DNA of 64,000 nucleotides from an uncultured Bacillota bacterium (GTDB lineage Bacteria; Bacillota; Clostridia; Peptostreptococcales; Anaerovoracaceae). This document shows positions 17,401 to 25,374 of the stretch, in pieces. The position numbers and the translations under genes are program-made. The first letter of the stretch is position 1. Each line of letters begins with the position of its first letter. The notes beneath the pieces are model-generated. The model was not told the DNA's origin. It saw only the letters and a list, made by a program, of their open reading frames with translations, and made no database searches. The stretch lies in the NCBI GenBank assembly GCA_927441425.1, contig CAKMKG010000005.1:1-64000 (forward strand), written 5' to 3'.

Positions 17401-20400
17401 TGTGGTCGTGATAGTTAAACCAGCCCCATCAAATACCGCGTTTGTGCTCTGGTTTAGGAAGGACCAGCCCTTGGCCAGAGCTGCAGCCTCGCCCTCTTTG
17501 AAGTCGGTCGTTACCGGCATGTAACCGACGCCTACCCGATAGGTTACGGTTGCGTCTGTAATCGTATTGGTACAAGCAATGCTCATGACACCGGGAATGG
17601 ATGTCAATTGTTCATAGGTTACTTCCACATCCGTATTGGTATTAATCGGTACAATCTCGGGGACCGTTGTCGTACCCTCGGGCACTGTAATGGAATAATT
17701 CATCCTGTCCGGTTTAAAGCCCGGGATGGAAATGCCGTCGACTTGGATATCGTCTATATATGGAGTAGATACGACATAGACGACGAAATCTCCGGAAGCA
17801 GACACACCGTTATAGGTAGCCGTCGCCGTGATCGTCGCGACTCCGGGGCCCTCAGTCTTGATGATGCCATCCGCTACCGACACGACGGATGGACGGTTAG
17901 AGGTATAGCTAAAAGTCATTCCTTCAGGGAATGGGGTGCTGGTTTTCTGCTTGACATGGCTGCTCTGCTGCTTGATGATGTATCCCCAGAGGCTCTCATC
18001 GTTCATGGCAACCGTGAGCTTCGGATCGACGATCTGATCCTTGTCGAAAATCAGGCGCTCTTCCACGCCTAGGACCTCATCGCCGGGCTGGCTTGGCTTA
18101 GCGGTCACAACCGCCGGGACCATTGTCATGGATCCGGAAACGTTGATGATACCCTTTAGAGGTACATCCGCACTGCTTCCGCCCACCTGGATCTCATATG
18201 CGCCGGTGTCGACAATGAATTTATCCGTTCCTTCATCATAGAAAGCCAGATCCGGAATCTTGACGTCTACTGTAACGGTCTTGGTTTCATTGGGTTCCAG
18301 CTCGATCTTGTCGAAGCCTTGCAGGCGTTTGATCGGTCTCACGAGCTCTGCCGGAGCGTCAGGCTGCGCAACGTAAAGCTGCGTAGTTTCCTTGCCTTTC
18401 ACATCGCCTGTGTTCGTGACATCAAAGGAAACCGTAACGGTATCATTGGCATCAAACGCGGTGGAGGCGGAAGCTCCCTTTTTGATGGTCAGGTTGGAAT
18501 ATTCAAAGGTGGTATAGCTGAGGCCGTAGCCGAATGGATAAGAGGGCGTCCCTGTATAGTACATATAGGTACGTCCCTGCTTGCCTTCGGACGGCAAGAG
18601 GTCATAGTCATAAATACTGGGAATATCGGACGCGCCGGTATCGCTTACTGTCTTGTACCAGGTGTCGGTGGTCTTGCCGGAGGGGTTGACCTTTCCGGTG
18701 ATGACATCGCCGAAACCGACTTTGCGGTTGCCCAGATAACTGGACCAGAGGATTGCTGCAACGTCGTTTTCAAACTGCGTCACCTGCATTGGTCCACAGG
18801 TCTCCATCACGGCAATGGTCTTTGGGTTTAATTTTCCGACATTGGAAATCAGCGTCGCCTGTCCGTTTGAGAAAACGATGCTGGTACGATCGCCGTCTTC
18901 CTTGGAGTAGTCGTGATCGGTTCCGGTAACCACGATGACAGCATCTGCAGCTGCAATGGTTGCCTGGTCAGCTTCGGAAAGGGTATAGGAGTTAGCAGAG
19001 GAGGAGTTGCCGTAGTTTGTAAGATATGTAAAGGTGGCTTCCGGATTCTCTCCCTTAATATTGCTTACAATTCGCTGCTGAATATTGATCAGGTTGGTGT
19101 TATCGCTCTGGCCGGCAGAATACAGACCCAGATACGCATTGGTCTGCCAGGCGCCCACGATGACTACCTTATACTCGCCGGAATCCGGAATTGCAAGTGG
19201 TAAGATTTTATCTTCGGTACCGGCTGGAATCTCGTTCTTTAGCATGATGACCGCTTCCGCGTTTACGTCGTCAATCATCTGCAAACGCTCAGGCGTCTGC
19301 CAGCCGATCGAGCCGGTCTGCTCAGCGATGCGAGCGGCTGCAGCCGATGTGTAAGGATTATTTGCATCCCATTCGCCGGTCTGCATACGCGCTGTATACA
19401 GTCGATGAAGGGAAACGTCAACCTGATTTTCCGTAAACTTGCCCTTGTCCGTTGTAACAGCCTGAGCAAGCATATTTGAAATATTGCTTCCATAATGTCC
19501 GGTGCCGCTACTGTGGCCGCCGCTGCACTGTAAGTCCATTCCATGGGCCAAGGCCTGTGAGAGCTGCTCGACTGTGGTAAGCACCTTGCCCGTATATGGA
19601 TTGGTAAAATTGTGTCTCTTGATGGTCGAAACCGAATCGCAGTCGCCGGTCATATAGCCGGTAAAGCCATAGGTCTGACGCAGCAGCGTCTCAATCAGGT
19701 AACTGCTCCAGGAACAGGGGTCTCCGTTTAAGGTGCTGTACGCTTCCATGACGGAAGAGACATCAGCCTCCTGAATGGTATCCCGATAAGGAACGGCGTA
19801 ATACTCTCTCAGGGCGCGCAATGAAGTTTCGGCGCCGCCAGCGAGACGGTTGCGTTCACTGTTGTTGGCGACATAATGCTTGGTTGTCGCATTGACCTTG
19901 CGTCGACCTTCCGGGTCAAGTGGGTTACCGTCCCTGTCCATGCCCTGGATGCCTTGAATAAAAGCGGATCCCATTTTACTCATGAGGAAGGGATCTTCGG
20001 AATAAGACTCCTCGTTGCGCCCCCAGCGCGGGTCACGGTGCAAGTTCACTGTCGGGGAGTACATTGTAAGGTTTACCGCGTTGCCGATGTTGGGAGCACC
20101 GGCAGTCGTAATCTTGTTGGCTCGCTCTCGGATCTCGTCTCCGATATAGCTGGCCTCAGTGTAGTAAAGATCCGGGTTCCATGTATTTCCTACCGAGGCG
20201 CTCTGCGGATAAGAGTTGGAGTTTGTGACGTTGCCACGGGCATATCCATGGAGGGCTTCCTGCCACCAGGTGTAGTTGCTGACTCCCACCGTAGCGGGAA
20301 CATTGAGTGCTCCACCGCCCAGCATGGACGGGATGATTGCCGGTGCGTTCTCACTGTGCATCTGCGAGCCCTTCTGGGTGGGCGTCAATCGGCCAACCAG

Positions 20401-20559
20401 ATCGGCTGCCCTTTCTGCATAGGAGTAACTTGGATCCATGTAGATAGGTATCTGAGGAGGCTCTTCGCCTTCAGCATATACAGGTATTGCTGGGAACAGC
20501 CCTATGCACATACACAGTATAAGCGCCAGAGACAGGATTTTTTTACTCTTTGTGATCAT
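14491..20559 (-). CDS. Giant GH3 glycosidase (beta-xylosidase clade) with ConA-like, cohesin, 3x FIVAR and dockerin modules
   Basis: A 2022-residue secreted enzyme. Signal peptide (1-29); GH3 N-terminal barrel (about 40-400) with KHYVANN (227-233) and nucleophile Asp306 in YMTGDCDSV, the SDCDSV-like form seen in the xylosidase/arabinosidase branch; GH3 C-terminal domain (about 450-680) with candidate acid/base Glu554 in SKEDGDR; FnIII-like domain (715-790); Ig-like Big_2-type domain (820-930); cadherin-like strands (932-1012, 1206-1290) alternating with two ConA/LamG-like sandwiches (1015-1205, 1293-1487); another Ig-like domain (1495-1582); cohesin (1590-1718); three FIVAR units (1724-1799, 1804-1877, 1884-1958); dockerin (1964-2022). 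It probably releases xylose from oligosaccharides made by the GH10 enzyme encoded next. It is about 1200 residues longer than ordinary GH3 enzymes. Confidence 0.88.
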   Translation of the reverse strand: MITKSKKILSLALILCMCIGLFPAIPVYAEGEEPPQIPIYMDPSYSYAERAADLVGRLTPTQKGSQMHSENAPAIIPSMLGGGALNVPATVGVSNYTWWQEALHGYARGNVTNSNSYPQSASVGNTWNPDLYYTEASYIGDEIRERANKITTAGAPNIGNAVNLTMYSPTVNLHRDPRWGRNEESYSEDPFLMSKMGSAFIQGIQGMDRDGNPLDPEGRRKVNATTKHYVANNSERNRLAGGAETSLRALREYYAVPYRDTIQEADVSSVMEAYSTLNGDPCSWSSYLIETLLRQTYGFTGYMTGDCDSVSTIKRHNFTNPYTGKVLTTVEQLSQALAHGMDLQCSGGHSSGTGHYGSNISNMLAQAVTTDKGKFTENQVDVSLHRLYTARMQTGEWDANNPYTSAAAARIAEQTGSIGWQTPERLQMIDDVNAEAVIMLKNEIPAGTEDKILPLAIPDSGEYKVVIVGAWQTNAYLGLYSAGQSDNTNLINIQQRIVSNIKGENPEATFTYLTNYGNSSSANSYTLSEADQATIAAADAVIVVTGTDHDYSKEDGDRTSIVFSNGQATLISNVGKLNPKTIAVMETCGPMQVTQFENDVAAILWSSYLGNRKVGFGDVITGKVNPSGKTTDTWYKTVSDTGASDIPSIYDYDLLPSEGKQGRTYMYYTGTPSYPFGYGLSYTTFEYSNLTIKKGASASTAFDANDTVTVSFDVTNTGDVKGKETTQLYVAQPDAPAELVRPIKRLQGFDKIELEPNETKTVTVDVKIPDLAFYDEGTDKFIVDTGAYEIQVGGSSADVPLKGIINVSGSMTMVPAVVTAKPSQPGDEVLGVEERLIFDKDQIVDPKLTVAMNDESLWGYIIKQQSSHVKQKTSTPFPEGMTFSYTSNRPSVVSVADGIIKTEGPGVATITATATYNGVSASGDFVVYVVSTPYIDDIQVDGISIPGFKPDRMNYSITVPEGTTTVPEIVPINTNTDVEVTYEQLTSIPGVMSIACTNTITDATVTYRVGVGYMPVTTDFKEGEAAALAKGWSFLNQSTNAVFDGAGLTITTTRGAFTNAAYQPQNVFMQPGLGDWVAQTRVSFAAAPTTNNQQAGLIIYDDAKNYIRFVYERSSSGTNVRVYNAVNGTETRSNTATVASQTSVYFQILKQADTYTFKYSLNGTAWTTFGTTSIASYAFPQLGLYATNGDTSVAAISATYENLTISNVSDLNPRLASLSVDGSQVAGFDPNKFAYNIEVAEDATVVPVLEATAANPTHTVTFNQLSTAKGTATVTVSTQADSATYSVSFNTTPVSDYFADGTIGPKWTVLNENTATYSVDKGLGLRLPTQRYDIYSNGTGWENVFVQPAMGNWEVVAKVFYPNKPTVNYQQAMLLVWQDDNNYIRLNCQTSSLTIEPGWENNGAMGGVAGGNAVANPDGTVTLYFRIVKDGTTYTLAYSQDGLNFTQLGNPITGVNFKDPKIGMFATQNSSGNQMNTYFEYLTITNRNGVQQKTYQQMLQDAVDHVRDYVAAGIPATTSSDIAFAKIPHGYTMSVVSSDPNVITNDGKINRTSETGGTTTLTVTISDSDGRTAVSEPITVTAKSVIPRLSMTGSDSVLPASSFTVGIGLNNVIQDVYAEDMTLSYDPAVFEYDTATGADLNVSILRAEPSDTGTLRILAANIGGITGDSAPILDVSFKVKDGVNDASSTISVTKAKLGVMPEGTVVQPVLTSKTISVGTTPIVDKSALQEAITEAQALYDNAPEGNEPGQYPAQAREAFLTAINAANAVYTNQDATQNEVDAAVSALAAAKVIFEAAVIPSQGVDKSELEDAIEAAQVQYTNAPEGNDPGQYPADARATFLVAINAANAVYTNQDATQNEVNAAVTALATAKGIFEASVISIPVDKSVLEDAIEAAQALYDSAVVGIDNGCYRQADKAAFQLAITTANAVYTNATASQTEVDNATTTLNLAKAVFEASVITASTGDINNSSSIDVGDLAIIAYYYGAVLGDENWEAAKVADINHDGKVDIEDLAFIAARIED
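14686..15390 (-). repeat. Three tandem FIVAR-encoding repeats in the GH3 gene
   Basis: Three units of about 225 bp (15163-15390, 14929-15150, 14686-14910) encode VDKS-x-LEDAIEAAQ...GQYP...AINAANAVYTNQDATQ. The first two are very similar at the DNA level; the third resembles the last FIVAR unit of the GH10 gene more than its own neighbours. The pattern fits unequal crossing-over and exchange between the two genes. Confidence 0.75.
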
Positions 20560-20641
20560 ATTTTTTTCCCCCTTTTGAATAGAAATTTATTATATAAAAG
20601 GAGCTTCAGCCTGGCTGCGTACCTGAAGCCCCATATATATC

Positions 20642-22042
20642 CTATTGTTCGCCGGAAGAAACGCCGGCTTCGGTATCATAAGGCCAATCACTGATACCTC
20701 CGAGGTTGTACACTGTCTCGTATCTCATAAGTAACGCTTTTTCAAGCGCCTTTTGTGCCCTTGCCCCTGTGCCACAGTAGAAGATTACCTCCCTGGTCTT
20801 ATCTGGAATCCTTATTTCAAGTTCTGCTTCTACATTGTCAACGGGTATATGCATGGATCCCTTAATATGCCCCTGATTGTATTCATCATCTGTTCGTACA
20901 TCCACAATGTAAGCCCCGTTGTTGTAGTCCGTCAGGGCCTGCTCGGCACGGATGTTGTACTGCCTGAACGCATCGCTTTTACGGACGTCAAACCAGAAGT
21001 CGTTTCCAACAAGAACAAGATAGCCATTTGCTGATACCAGATCATTGATATTTTGGTTGCACAAAACGTCAAGGGTGCTGCATTCGCTGCAATCTGTGAT
21101 AGTGAGGAGTTTCCCTCCGTTGCCCGCCGCAACCAGTTGGTCAAATTCCACAGCCACTGAATTTACTGTAAGCGGAAAGAATTCTTCGCAGGGCTTTCCA
21201 TTAATTTGACTATAAGCAGCCTCTCTCCAGACCTCTCCCGTATCACTGGTCAATATAGCAGGAGCGCCCGGGTTCTTTTGATATTCCCCTATGATAATAA
21301 ATACATTTCCAGAGGCACGGATACTTTGAAACCAGCATAGCTCTGAATAGCCTTCATATAGCGTATTGTAGTCCATCACATTCCATAACGTACCATCAGA
21401 CGTCATCAATATCTGACCTTCTCTCGTAACAGCCATACCCATTTGGCCATTTTCGGATATGGAAAGGATATTGTTTCTTATCCCCGAATCCATTGATGTC
21501 CAATGTTCACCGTCAGAAGAGGAAAGAAGAACCCCATCCTCTCCGGCTGCCCAAAATGTTTCCCGGAGTGCCGTAACTCCATAAAGAGACTTTTTGGTAC
21601 CACTTTCTACCGGTTTAAAGTCAGCTCCATTTTTTGCGATAAGTATGACACCTCCATCCCCTACGGCTACAGCAGTATCATTCGCAGAGATTACGTCATT
21701 TAAACACACAGGTGTCACCGAAGGTAATCTGGTTACTGTTTTGTCCGGCTTAATCCTGTCGATCCGGCCGCTCGTACCTACCGCTATGTAAGCAGTTCCC
21801 GCATCGCATACTGCCCGGTAGCCTTGCTGCTTTACCGTATCGGACTCCTTTGGAGCTATCGTTTTGAGGGATGTCCCTGCTTTCTCTATCGGAGTACAAC
21901 ACGGCACCTCTTCCGCCGGCGCCTTAGGAGGCACCTTACTTGCTTCGTCCGCAGAAATAGCTTGTGAACTGCAGCCTGAGTTCATTGCAAGGAAAAGCAC
22001 TGCGAGAATAGCAAAAGATAATCTTTTTGATAATTTATACAT
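20642..22042 (-). CDS. Putative lipoprotein: Ycf48/BNR-like beta-propeller fused to a rhodanese domain
   Basis: A 466-residue exported protein. An N-terminal hydrophobic segment ends in MNSGC (Cys24), a plausible but imperfect lipobox (Asn at -3). Residues about 60-350 contain repeated blades of the type AVGDGGVILIAKNG, AAGEDGVLLSSSDGEHW, AVTREGQILMTSDGTLW and IIGEYQ...AILTSDTGEVW, a Ycf48/sialidase-like propeller. Residues about 362-458 are a rhodanese domain with YIVDVRTDDEYNQGHIKGS and an active-site loop FYCGTGARA, where the Cys is kept. The combination is uncommon; extracytoplasmic rhodanese activity next to xylanases has no obvious explanation. It is first in the putative operon, 82 bp upstream of the GH3 gene, with GGAGG just before the ATG. 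Confidence 0.78.
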   Translation of the reverse strand: MYKLSKRLSFAILAVLFLAMNSGCSSQAISADEASKVPPKAPAEEVPCCTPIEKAGTSLKTIAPKESDTVKQQGYRAVCDAGTAYIAVGTSGRIDRIKPDKTVTRLPSVTPVCLNDVISANDTAVAVGDGGVILIAKNGADFKPVESGTKKSLYGVTALRETFWAAGEDGVLLSSSDGEHWTSMDSGIRNNILSISENGQMGMAVTREGQILMTSDGTLWNVMDYNTLYEGYSELCWFQSIRASGNVFIIIGEYQKNPGAPAILTSDTGEVWREAAYSQINGKPCEEFFPLTVNSVAVEFDQLVAAGNGGKLLTITDCSECSTLDVLCNQNINDLVSANGYLVLVGNDFWFDVRKSDAFRQYNIRAEQALTDYNNGAYIVDVRTDDEYNQGHIKGSMHIPVDNVEAELEIRIPDKTREVIFYCGTGARAQKALEKALLMRYETVYNLGGISDWPYDTEAGVSSGEQ

Positions 22043-22112
22043 TTTTTTCCTCCATTTTCTCCTTCAGTTTATTAAATTACTTTTAAAAAACTATTTTATA
22101 AAAGTTTTATTT

Positions 22113-22142
22113 ATCATATCATTCTCAAATCTTATGATTCAA
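22113..22142 (-). promoter_or_regulatory. Candidate promoter of the xylanolytic locus
   Basis: Minus strand TTGAAT (22142-22137), 18 bp, TATGAT (22118-22113), about 70 bp upstream of the lipoprotein start. No other good box pair was seen before the five collinear genes, so this could drive the whole locus; intergenic promoters cannot be excluded. Confidence 0.5.
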
Positions 22143-22237
22143 CCAAATCAGTCCTACAAATTCCATGTGTATATGCGTTTAAGATTAATAATTTCTCATG
22201 TTTTCTAAAAATATGATGGAATATGACAGGTTAGTAA

Positions 22238-22267
22238 TAAAAAAAGACAGGCCTCTCGGCTTGTCTT
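22238..22267 (-). terminator. Rho-independent terminator after the alpha/beta hydrolase
   Basis: On the minus strand AAGACAAGCC, a 4-nt loop and GGCCTGTCTT (one mismatch) are followed by a run of seven T. A second perfect 9-bp stem, CTGAGGTGG/CCACCTCAG, lies just before it at 22288-22311. Confidence 0.8.
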
Positions 22268-22329
22268 CGTATATCTATTTAGACAAACTGAGGTGGTTAT
22301 TGCCACCTCAGTGTTATACATATGTATAT

Positions 22330-23271
22330 TTAAAGTAATATCATATCTGTTATGAACTTATCTACACTTTCACCCCACCTTATATATGATTCCTTATCTA
22401 TGGGAAAATGCGCCGCTTCGAAACCGACATATCTCTTATTTTTTGACTTCAGCTTCTCATAGACTCTTTTTGTGTAAATGCTCTTTGTCATCTCGTCAAG
22501 TTCGGGATTGCATATGAGAACCGGCTTCTCATACACGGCATGGTCGACATCAGGCTTGCTGTCGATAATAAGACTCAGCGCGCCTCTCAGGATAATCGTA
22601 TTGCCGGAATGGGGATCTTTCATAATGAGCGAATTGAAATCAGGGTCAGCAGTCAGCGCACGGTACGGCACAAATCTAGTCGTTTTAAACGAAAGCTTTC
22701 CAAACAGAAACGATACGATTCTCAGTAGCGGCATCAGGGAAAAAGTCATTTTTCCCATTGTGCCTGAATCCTCAATAAACTCCCGATCGGCAAAATCCCA
22801 GAGGCACCAGCATATAAGTCCGTCAGCACAATCATATCTGGCGTCCGTTGCGTATGCCAATGGCCCCCCCATGCTCCCGCCACCGAGAAAGACCTTTCCG
22901 GCAAACAATTTTCGGGCAAAGGCCACAGTATCACGGAGATTCTCTAGGTGCTCATCCCAGCAGAAATCGCCCTTTGTGCGCGTGTTATAGCCGAAGCCTT
23001 CAAGGTCGGGCGCCACCACATTATAGCCCCTCTCCAGCAACGGGATGATAAAGGGCAGCAGGAGCCTTGCATAACCGGCAATCCCGTGGGAGAAAACCAC
23101 GGTCGGGCTAGATGGATTGCCGACTCGGTAGACCTCGACACTGATTGGGCCCCTGACCGAATCAATCGTTGTCACCTCGGCATGCCGGTACCATTTGTCG
23201 ATCAGATCTTCTCCAAACCAGCGGATCATATAGTTCTTCCAAAATTCATCATTTTCATATATAGGTTTCAT
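22330..23271 (-). CDS. Alpha/beta-fold hydrolase
   Basis: A 313-residue soluble hydrolase. VVFSHGIAGYARLLLP holds the oxyanion-hole HG motif. GGGSMGGPLAY (near residue 138) supplies the nucleophilic Ser in a G-x-S-x-G elbow. A later PVLICNPELDEM segment places the acid and EAAHFPID supplies the catalytic His. A conserved VVAPDLEGFGYN stretch is typical of the family. Its substrate is unknown; lysophospholipase- or esterase-like activity is the nearest guess. The gene starts 11 bp after the stop of a TetR-type regulator on the same strand, so the pair is probably one operon under that regulator. Confidence 0.82.
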   Translation of the reverse strand: MKPIYENDEFWKNYMIRWFGEDLIDKWYRHAEVTTIDSVRGPISVEVYRVGNPSSPTVVFSHGIAGYARLLLPFIIPLLERGYNVVAPDLEGFGYNTRTKGDFCWDEHLENLRDTVAFARKLFAGKVFLGGGSMGGPLAYATDARYDCADGLICWCLWDFADREFIEDSGTMGKMTFSLMPLLRIVSFLFGKLSFKTTRFVPYRALTADPDFNSLIMKDPHSGNTIILRGALSLIIDSKPDVDHAVYEKPVLICNPELDEMTKSIYTKRVYEKLKSKNKRYVGFEAAHFPIDKESYIRWGESVDKFITDMILL

Positions 23272-23282
23272 ATTTAGCCCCC

Positions 23283-23918
23283 TTATTCGTTACAGTTTTT
23301 TGTGTGTGCCTCTTCCTCGCCTCCAAAAATGTAAGTCATTAAACCATCCAGTAATAAGTCAAACGTGTCATCCATGCATTCTTTCTCCATAATACTGCTA
23401 TTGGCTAAAGCGAAATATATAGCATGTAGATAGTTATGAACAACCCCAGGCTTGACTTTTTGCGTATCCACCCGGCATAAGGCCAGCAGCTGCTCATAGG
23501 CCGAATGTTCCATTTCAAGTAAGTCATCCACCTGATTATACGCAAGCCGCCGGATCCCCTGCAGCAATTCTACAAGCTCATCGTGGTATTTAAAGACGGC
23601 CAGAAACTCGGGAGATAGAAAGCAATGCCGTATAAAGCCCCTGAGACGCGCCCTGATCGGCACGCCACCGAGCTGTGTCAGCGCTGCTTCGGCCCTTTGG
23701 AACCATTCACGATGATACTGTACGATCAGCTCAAAGAAGAAGAATTCCTTTGATTCGAAATACTGATAAAACGTTCCTTTTGCCATAAGCGCGGCTTTCG
23801 TAATATCCTCAACACTTGTTTTACGAACGCCATAAATGGACAAAAGCTCTTTGCCTTTGTTTAAGAGTTTCTCCTTCTGTGCTTCCTTTTCCTGATTGGT
23901 ATACTGCTTAGGTGACAC
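23283..23918 (-). CDS. TetR family transcriptional regulator
   Basis: A 211-residue repressor. The N-terminal HTH reads KGKELLSIYGVRKTSVEDITKAALMAKGTFYQYFESKEFFFFELI, the standard TetR pattern. The remaining helical region would bind an inducer. It starts with GTG at 23918 with AGGAG 8 nt upstream; an ATG five bases earlier is out of frame. It precedes the alpha/beta hydrolase gene by 11 bp. Repeated ATGACC half-sites immediately upstream (23934-23968) make autoregulation likely. Confidence 0.88.
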   Translation of the reverse strand: MSPKQYTNQEKEAQKEKLLNKGKELLSIYGVRKTSVEDITKAALMAKGTFYQYFESKEFFFFELIVQYHREWFQRAEAALTQLGGVPIRARLRGFIRHCFLSPEFLAVFKYHDELVELLQGIRRLAYNQVDDLLEMEHSAYEQLLALCRVDTQKVKPGVVHNYLHAIYFALANSSIMEKECMDDTFDLLLDGLMTYIFGGEEEAHTKNCNE

Positions 23919-23933
23919 TTCATCACTCCTATC

Positions 23934-23968
23934 ATGACCGATATTATGTTTTTGGTCATTACGGTCAT
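23934..23968 (-). promoter_or_regulatory. Candidate TetR operator with ATGACC half-sites
   Basis: Plus strand ATGACCG (23934-23940), GGTCAT (23954-23959) and CGGTCAT (23962-23968): one half-site faces two in the opposite orientation, 16 nt upstream of the TetR start. This resembles a TetR operator with an extra half-site. Confidence 0.55.
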
Positions 23969-24085
23969 TTTAACTTCGCTGGTAGGTATTGTCAATAGGA
24001 ATATAAATCAGACAGGGAATTGCACCATGACGATACAATACCCGGTCCGATAGACATCCAGAAAACTCTGAAAGCCTTGATTTTT

Positions 24086-24113
24086 TTGTGGTTGCGGGGC
24101 AAGGATATGAACC
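24086..24113 (-). pseudogene. 3' remnant of a tRNA-fMet gene (T-arm, acceptor and CCA)
   Basis: The minus strand reads GGTTCATATCC then TTGCCCCGCAACCACA. This matches the last 25-27 nt of the intact tRNA-fMet at 24379-24454 with one difference (ATATCC for AAATCC). The 5' half of the tRNA is absent. Such 3' fragments are usually left by integration or excision events, or by decay of a duplicate tRNA. Confidence 0.7.
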
Positions 24114-24333
24114 AAGCCGCAAGCGGCTTCCATATAGGGCGTCTGCCCCCTTTTGGCGGCAAGCCGCCATGCGCAACCTCTTAGGAGCGCAAGGTTTCCG
24201 TTGCCTGTCACCCCCGGAGCAGTGGTCCGATGCCTATTTAACTCATAAGGCATCTCTGCGCAGGGGCGATGCTCTCCCCTGCAACCCCTCAGATTCAAAT
24301 CCTCACCCCTCTGGATTCCACAAAAATTAGAGA
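24114..24333. other. Palindrome-rich, tRNA-like non-coding stretch
   Basis: I find no credible gene here. Small perfect hairpins occur: AAGCCGC/GCGGCTT near 24114-24129, GGCGGC/GCCGCC near 24157-24170, and GCAGGGG/CCCCTGC near 24260-24283. The plus strand from about 24218 resembles a decayed tRNA: a GGAGCAGTGGTC D-arm-like part, a CTCATAA anticodon-loop-like part, a class-II-like variable arm, TTCAAATCC and a final TTCCA. It ends in the same CCA plus trailer sequence as tRNA-fMet, but inverted. A frame open through this area is a false translation of tRNA-like DNA. Confidence 0.45.
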
Positions 24334-24336
24334 TAG

Positions 24337-24368
24337 AAAATAAAAAAAGACAGATGATTAATCTGTCT
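24337..24368 (-). terminator. Terminator of the tRNA operon
   Basis: On the minus strand AGACAGAT, loop TAATC, ATCTGTCT (24368-24348) is followed by a T run (24347-24337), just 10 nt past the tRNA-fMet CCA end. It sits inside a larger perfect 16-bp inverted repeat (24318-24333 and 24366-24381). Confidence 0.85.
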
Positions 24369-24378
24369 CTAATTTTTG

Positions 24379-24454
<76 letters not shown>

Positions 24455-24505
24455 TCATCCATAGCAGCGTTTGCTACTTTTTCTAGTGCGATTTATGAAA
24501 TTGTT

Positions 24506-24594
24506 TGGTGCCGGAGACCGGGGTCGAACCGGTACGATCGGTAAAGATCGCAGGATTTTAAGTCCTGTGCGTCTGCCAATTCCGCCACTCCGGC
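24506..24594 (-). tRNA. tRNA-Leu (TAA)
   Basis: A class-II tRNA of 89 nt with encoded CCA. Acceptor GCCGGAG pairs with CTCCGGC, the anticodon arm is GGACTTAAAATCC (anticodon TAA), there is a long variable arm, and the T-arm has GGTTCGACCCC. It lies 5 bp from tRNA-Asn. Confidence 0.95.
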
Positions 24595-24599
24595 ACAGT

Positions 24600-24674
24600 T
24601 GGCTCCAAGGGTGGGGCTCGAACCCACAACCTATCGGTTAACAGCCGAGTGCTCCACCATTGAGCTACCTTGGA
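24600..24674 (-). tRNA. tRNA-Asn (GTT)
   Basis: A 75-nt cloverleaf with encoded CCA. Acceptor TCCAAGG pairs with CCTTGGA, discriminator is G, anticodon loop is CTGTTAA (anticodon GTT), and the T-arm has GGGTTCGAGCCC. It is first in the tRNA operon. Confidence 0.95.
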
Positions 24675-24716
24675 ATACCAATCCGTCATTACTGACGACA
24701 AGAGTTATTATACCTT

Positions 24717-24746
24717 AAAACAAACAGTGATGTCAACAGTTATTAT
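24717..24746 (-). promoter_or_regulatory. Promoter of the tRNA operon
   Basis: Minus strand TTGACA (24746-24741), 18 bp, TATAAT (24722-24717), both perfect consensus boxes, 43 bp upstream of tRNA-Asn. Confidence 0.8.
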
Positions 24747-24798
24747 GGTTTGAATCTCATTTATTTATCGTAATTCCTGTCAATCCGATTCTGTCAAT

Positions 24799-25374
24799 TT
24801 ATACCTGTTCCATTCCTGCACGGAATGCCTTGATGTTGATCTCTTCAAAGCCCTGTTTCACGTTGGCCTTGATGACCTCTTCCCAATCGATGCCCGGAAT
24901 GTCCATTGCTTTCACAAGCGCACCCAAAAGGACGACGTTCATGGTCTTGGAGTTGCCCAGCTCTGCTGCAATCTCACCTGCCTTGAAAACCGACACCTTC
25001 GCTTTATGTACCAGCTCATCCAGAATTCCCTCGGGATATTTTGCGGCTCCCTGCTGAATCGGCACGGAAGGGATCTCAAAATCATTGATTACCATCTTTC
25101 CGCCTTTTTTCAGGTATTCGATCCAACGCAGTGCCTCCATCTTTTCAAATGCCACGATGATGTCAGCTTCTCCCTTGCCCACGATTGGGGAATAAACCTT
25201 CTCCCCAAAGCGGATTTGCGTGCTTACATTTCCCCCTCTTTGTGACATCCCGTGGATTTCCGACATCTTGACATCATAACCGGCCTGAGCAAGTCCCTCT
25301 GATAAAAGCTTACTCGCTAGTATTGTTCCTTGACCTCCTACGCCGACGAGGAGGATATTTCTTACTTCACTCAT
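24799..25374 (-). CDS. iorB: Indolepyruvate ferredoxin oxidoreductase, beta subunit
   Basis: The 191-residue small subunit of the enzyme that oxidatively decarboxylates aryl-pyruvates (from Trp, Phe, Tyr) to aryl-acetyl-CoA while reducing ferredoxin. NILLVGVGGQGTILASKLL is the N-terminal gamma-type domain motif of 2-oxoacid:ferredoxin oxidoreductases, and SEIHGMSQRGGNVSTQIRFG is highly characteristic of IorB. The length is normal. The start is directly next to the iorA stop with no gap, so the subunits are translationally coupled. It is the last protein gene of a run that begins further upstream with mutS2/argS; it supports amino-acid fermentation. Confidence 0.93.
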   Translation of the reverse strand: MSEVRNILLVGVGGQGTILASKLLSEGLAQAGYDVKMSEIHGMSQRGGNVSTQIRFGEKVYSPIVGKGEADIIVAFEKMEALRWIEYLKKGGKMVINDFEIPSVPIQQGAAKYPEGILDELVHKAKVSVFKAGEIAAELGNSKTMNVVLLGALVKAMDIPGIDWEEVIKANVKQGFEEINIKAFRAGMEQV

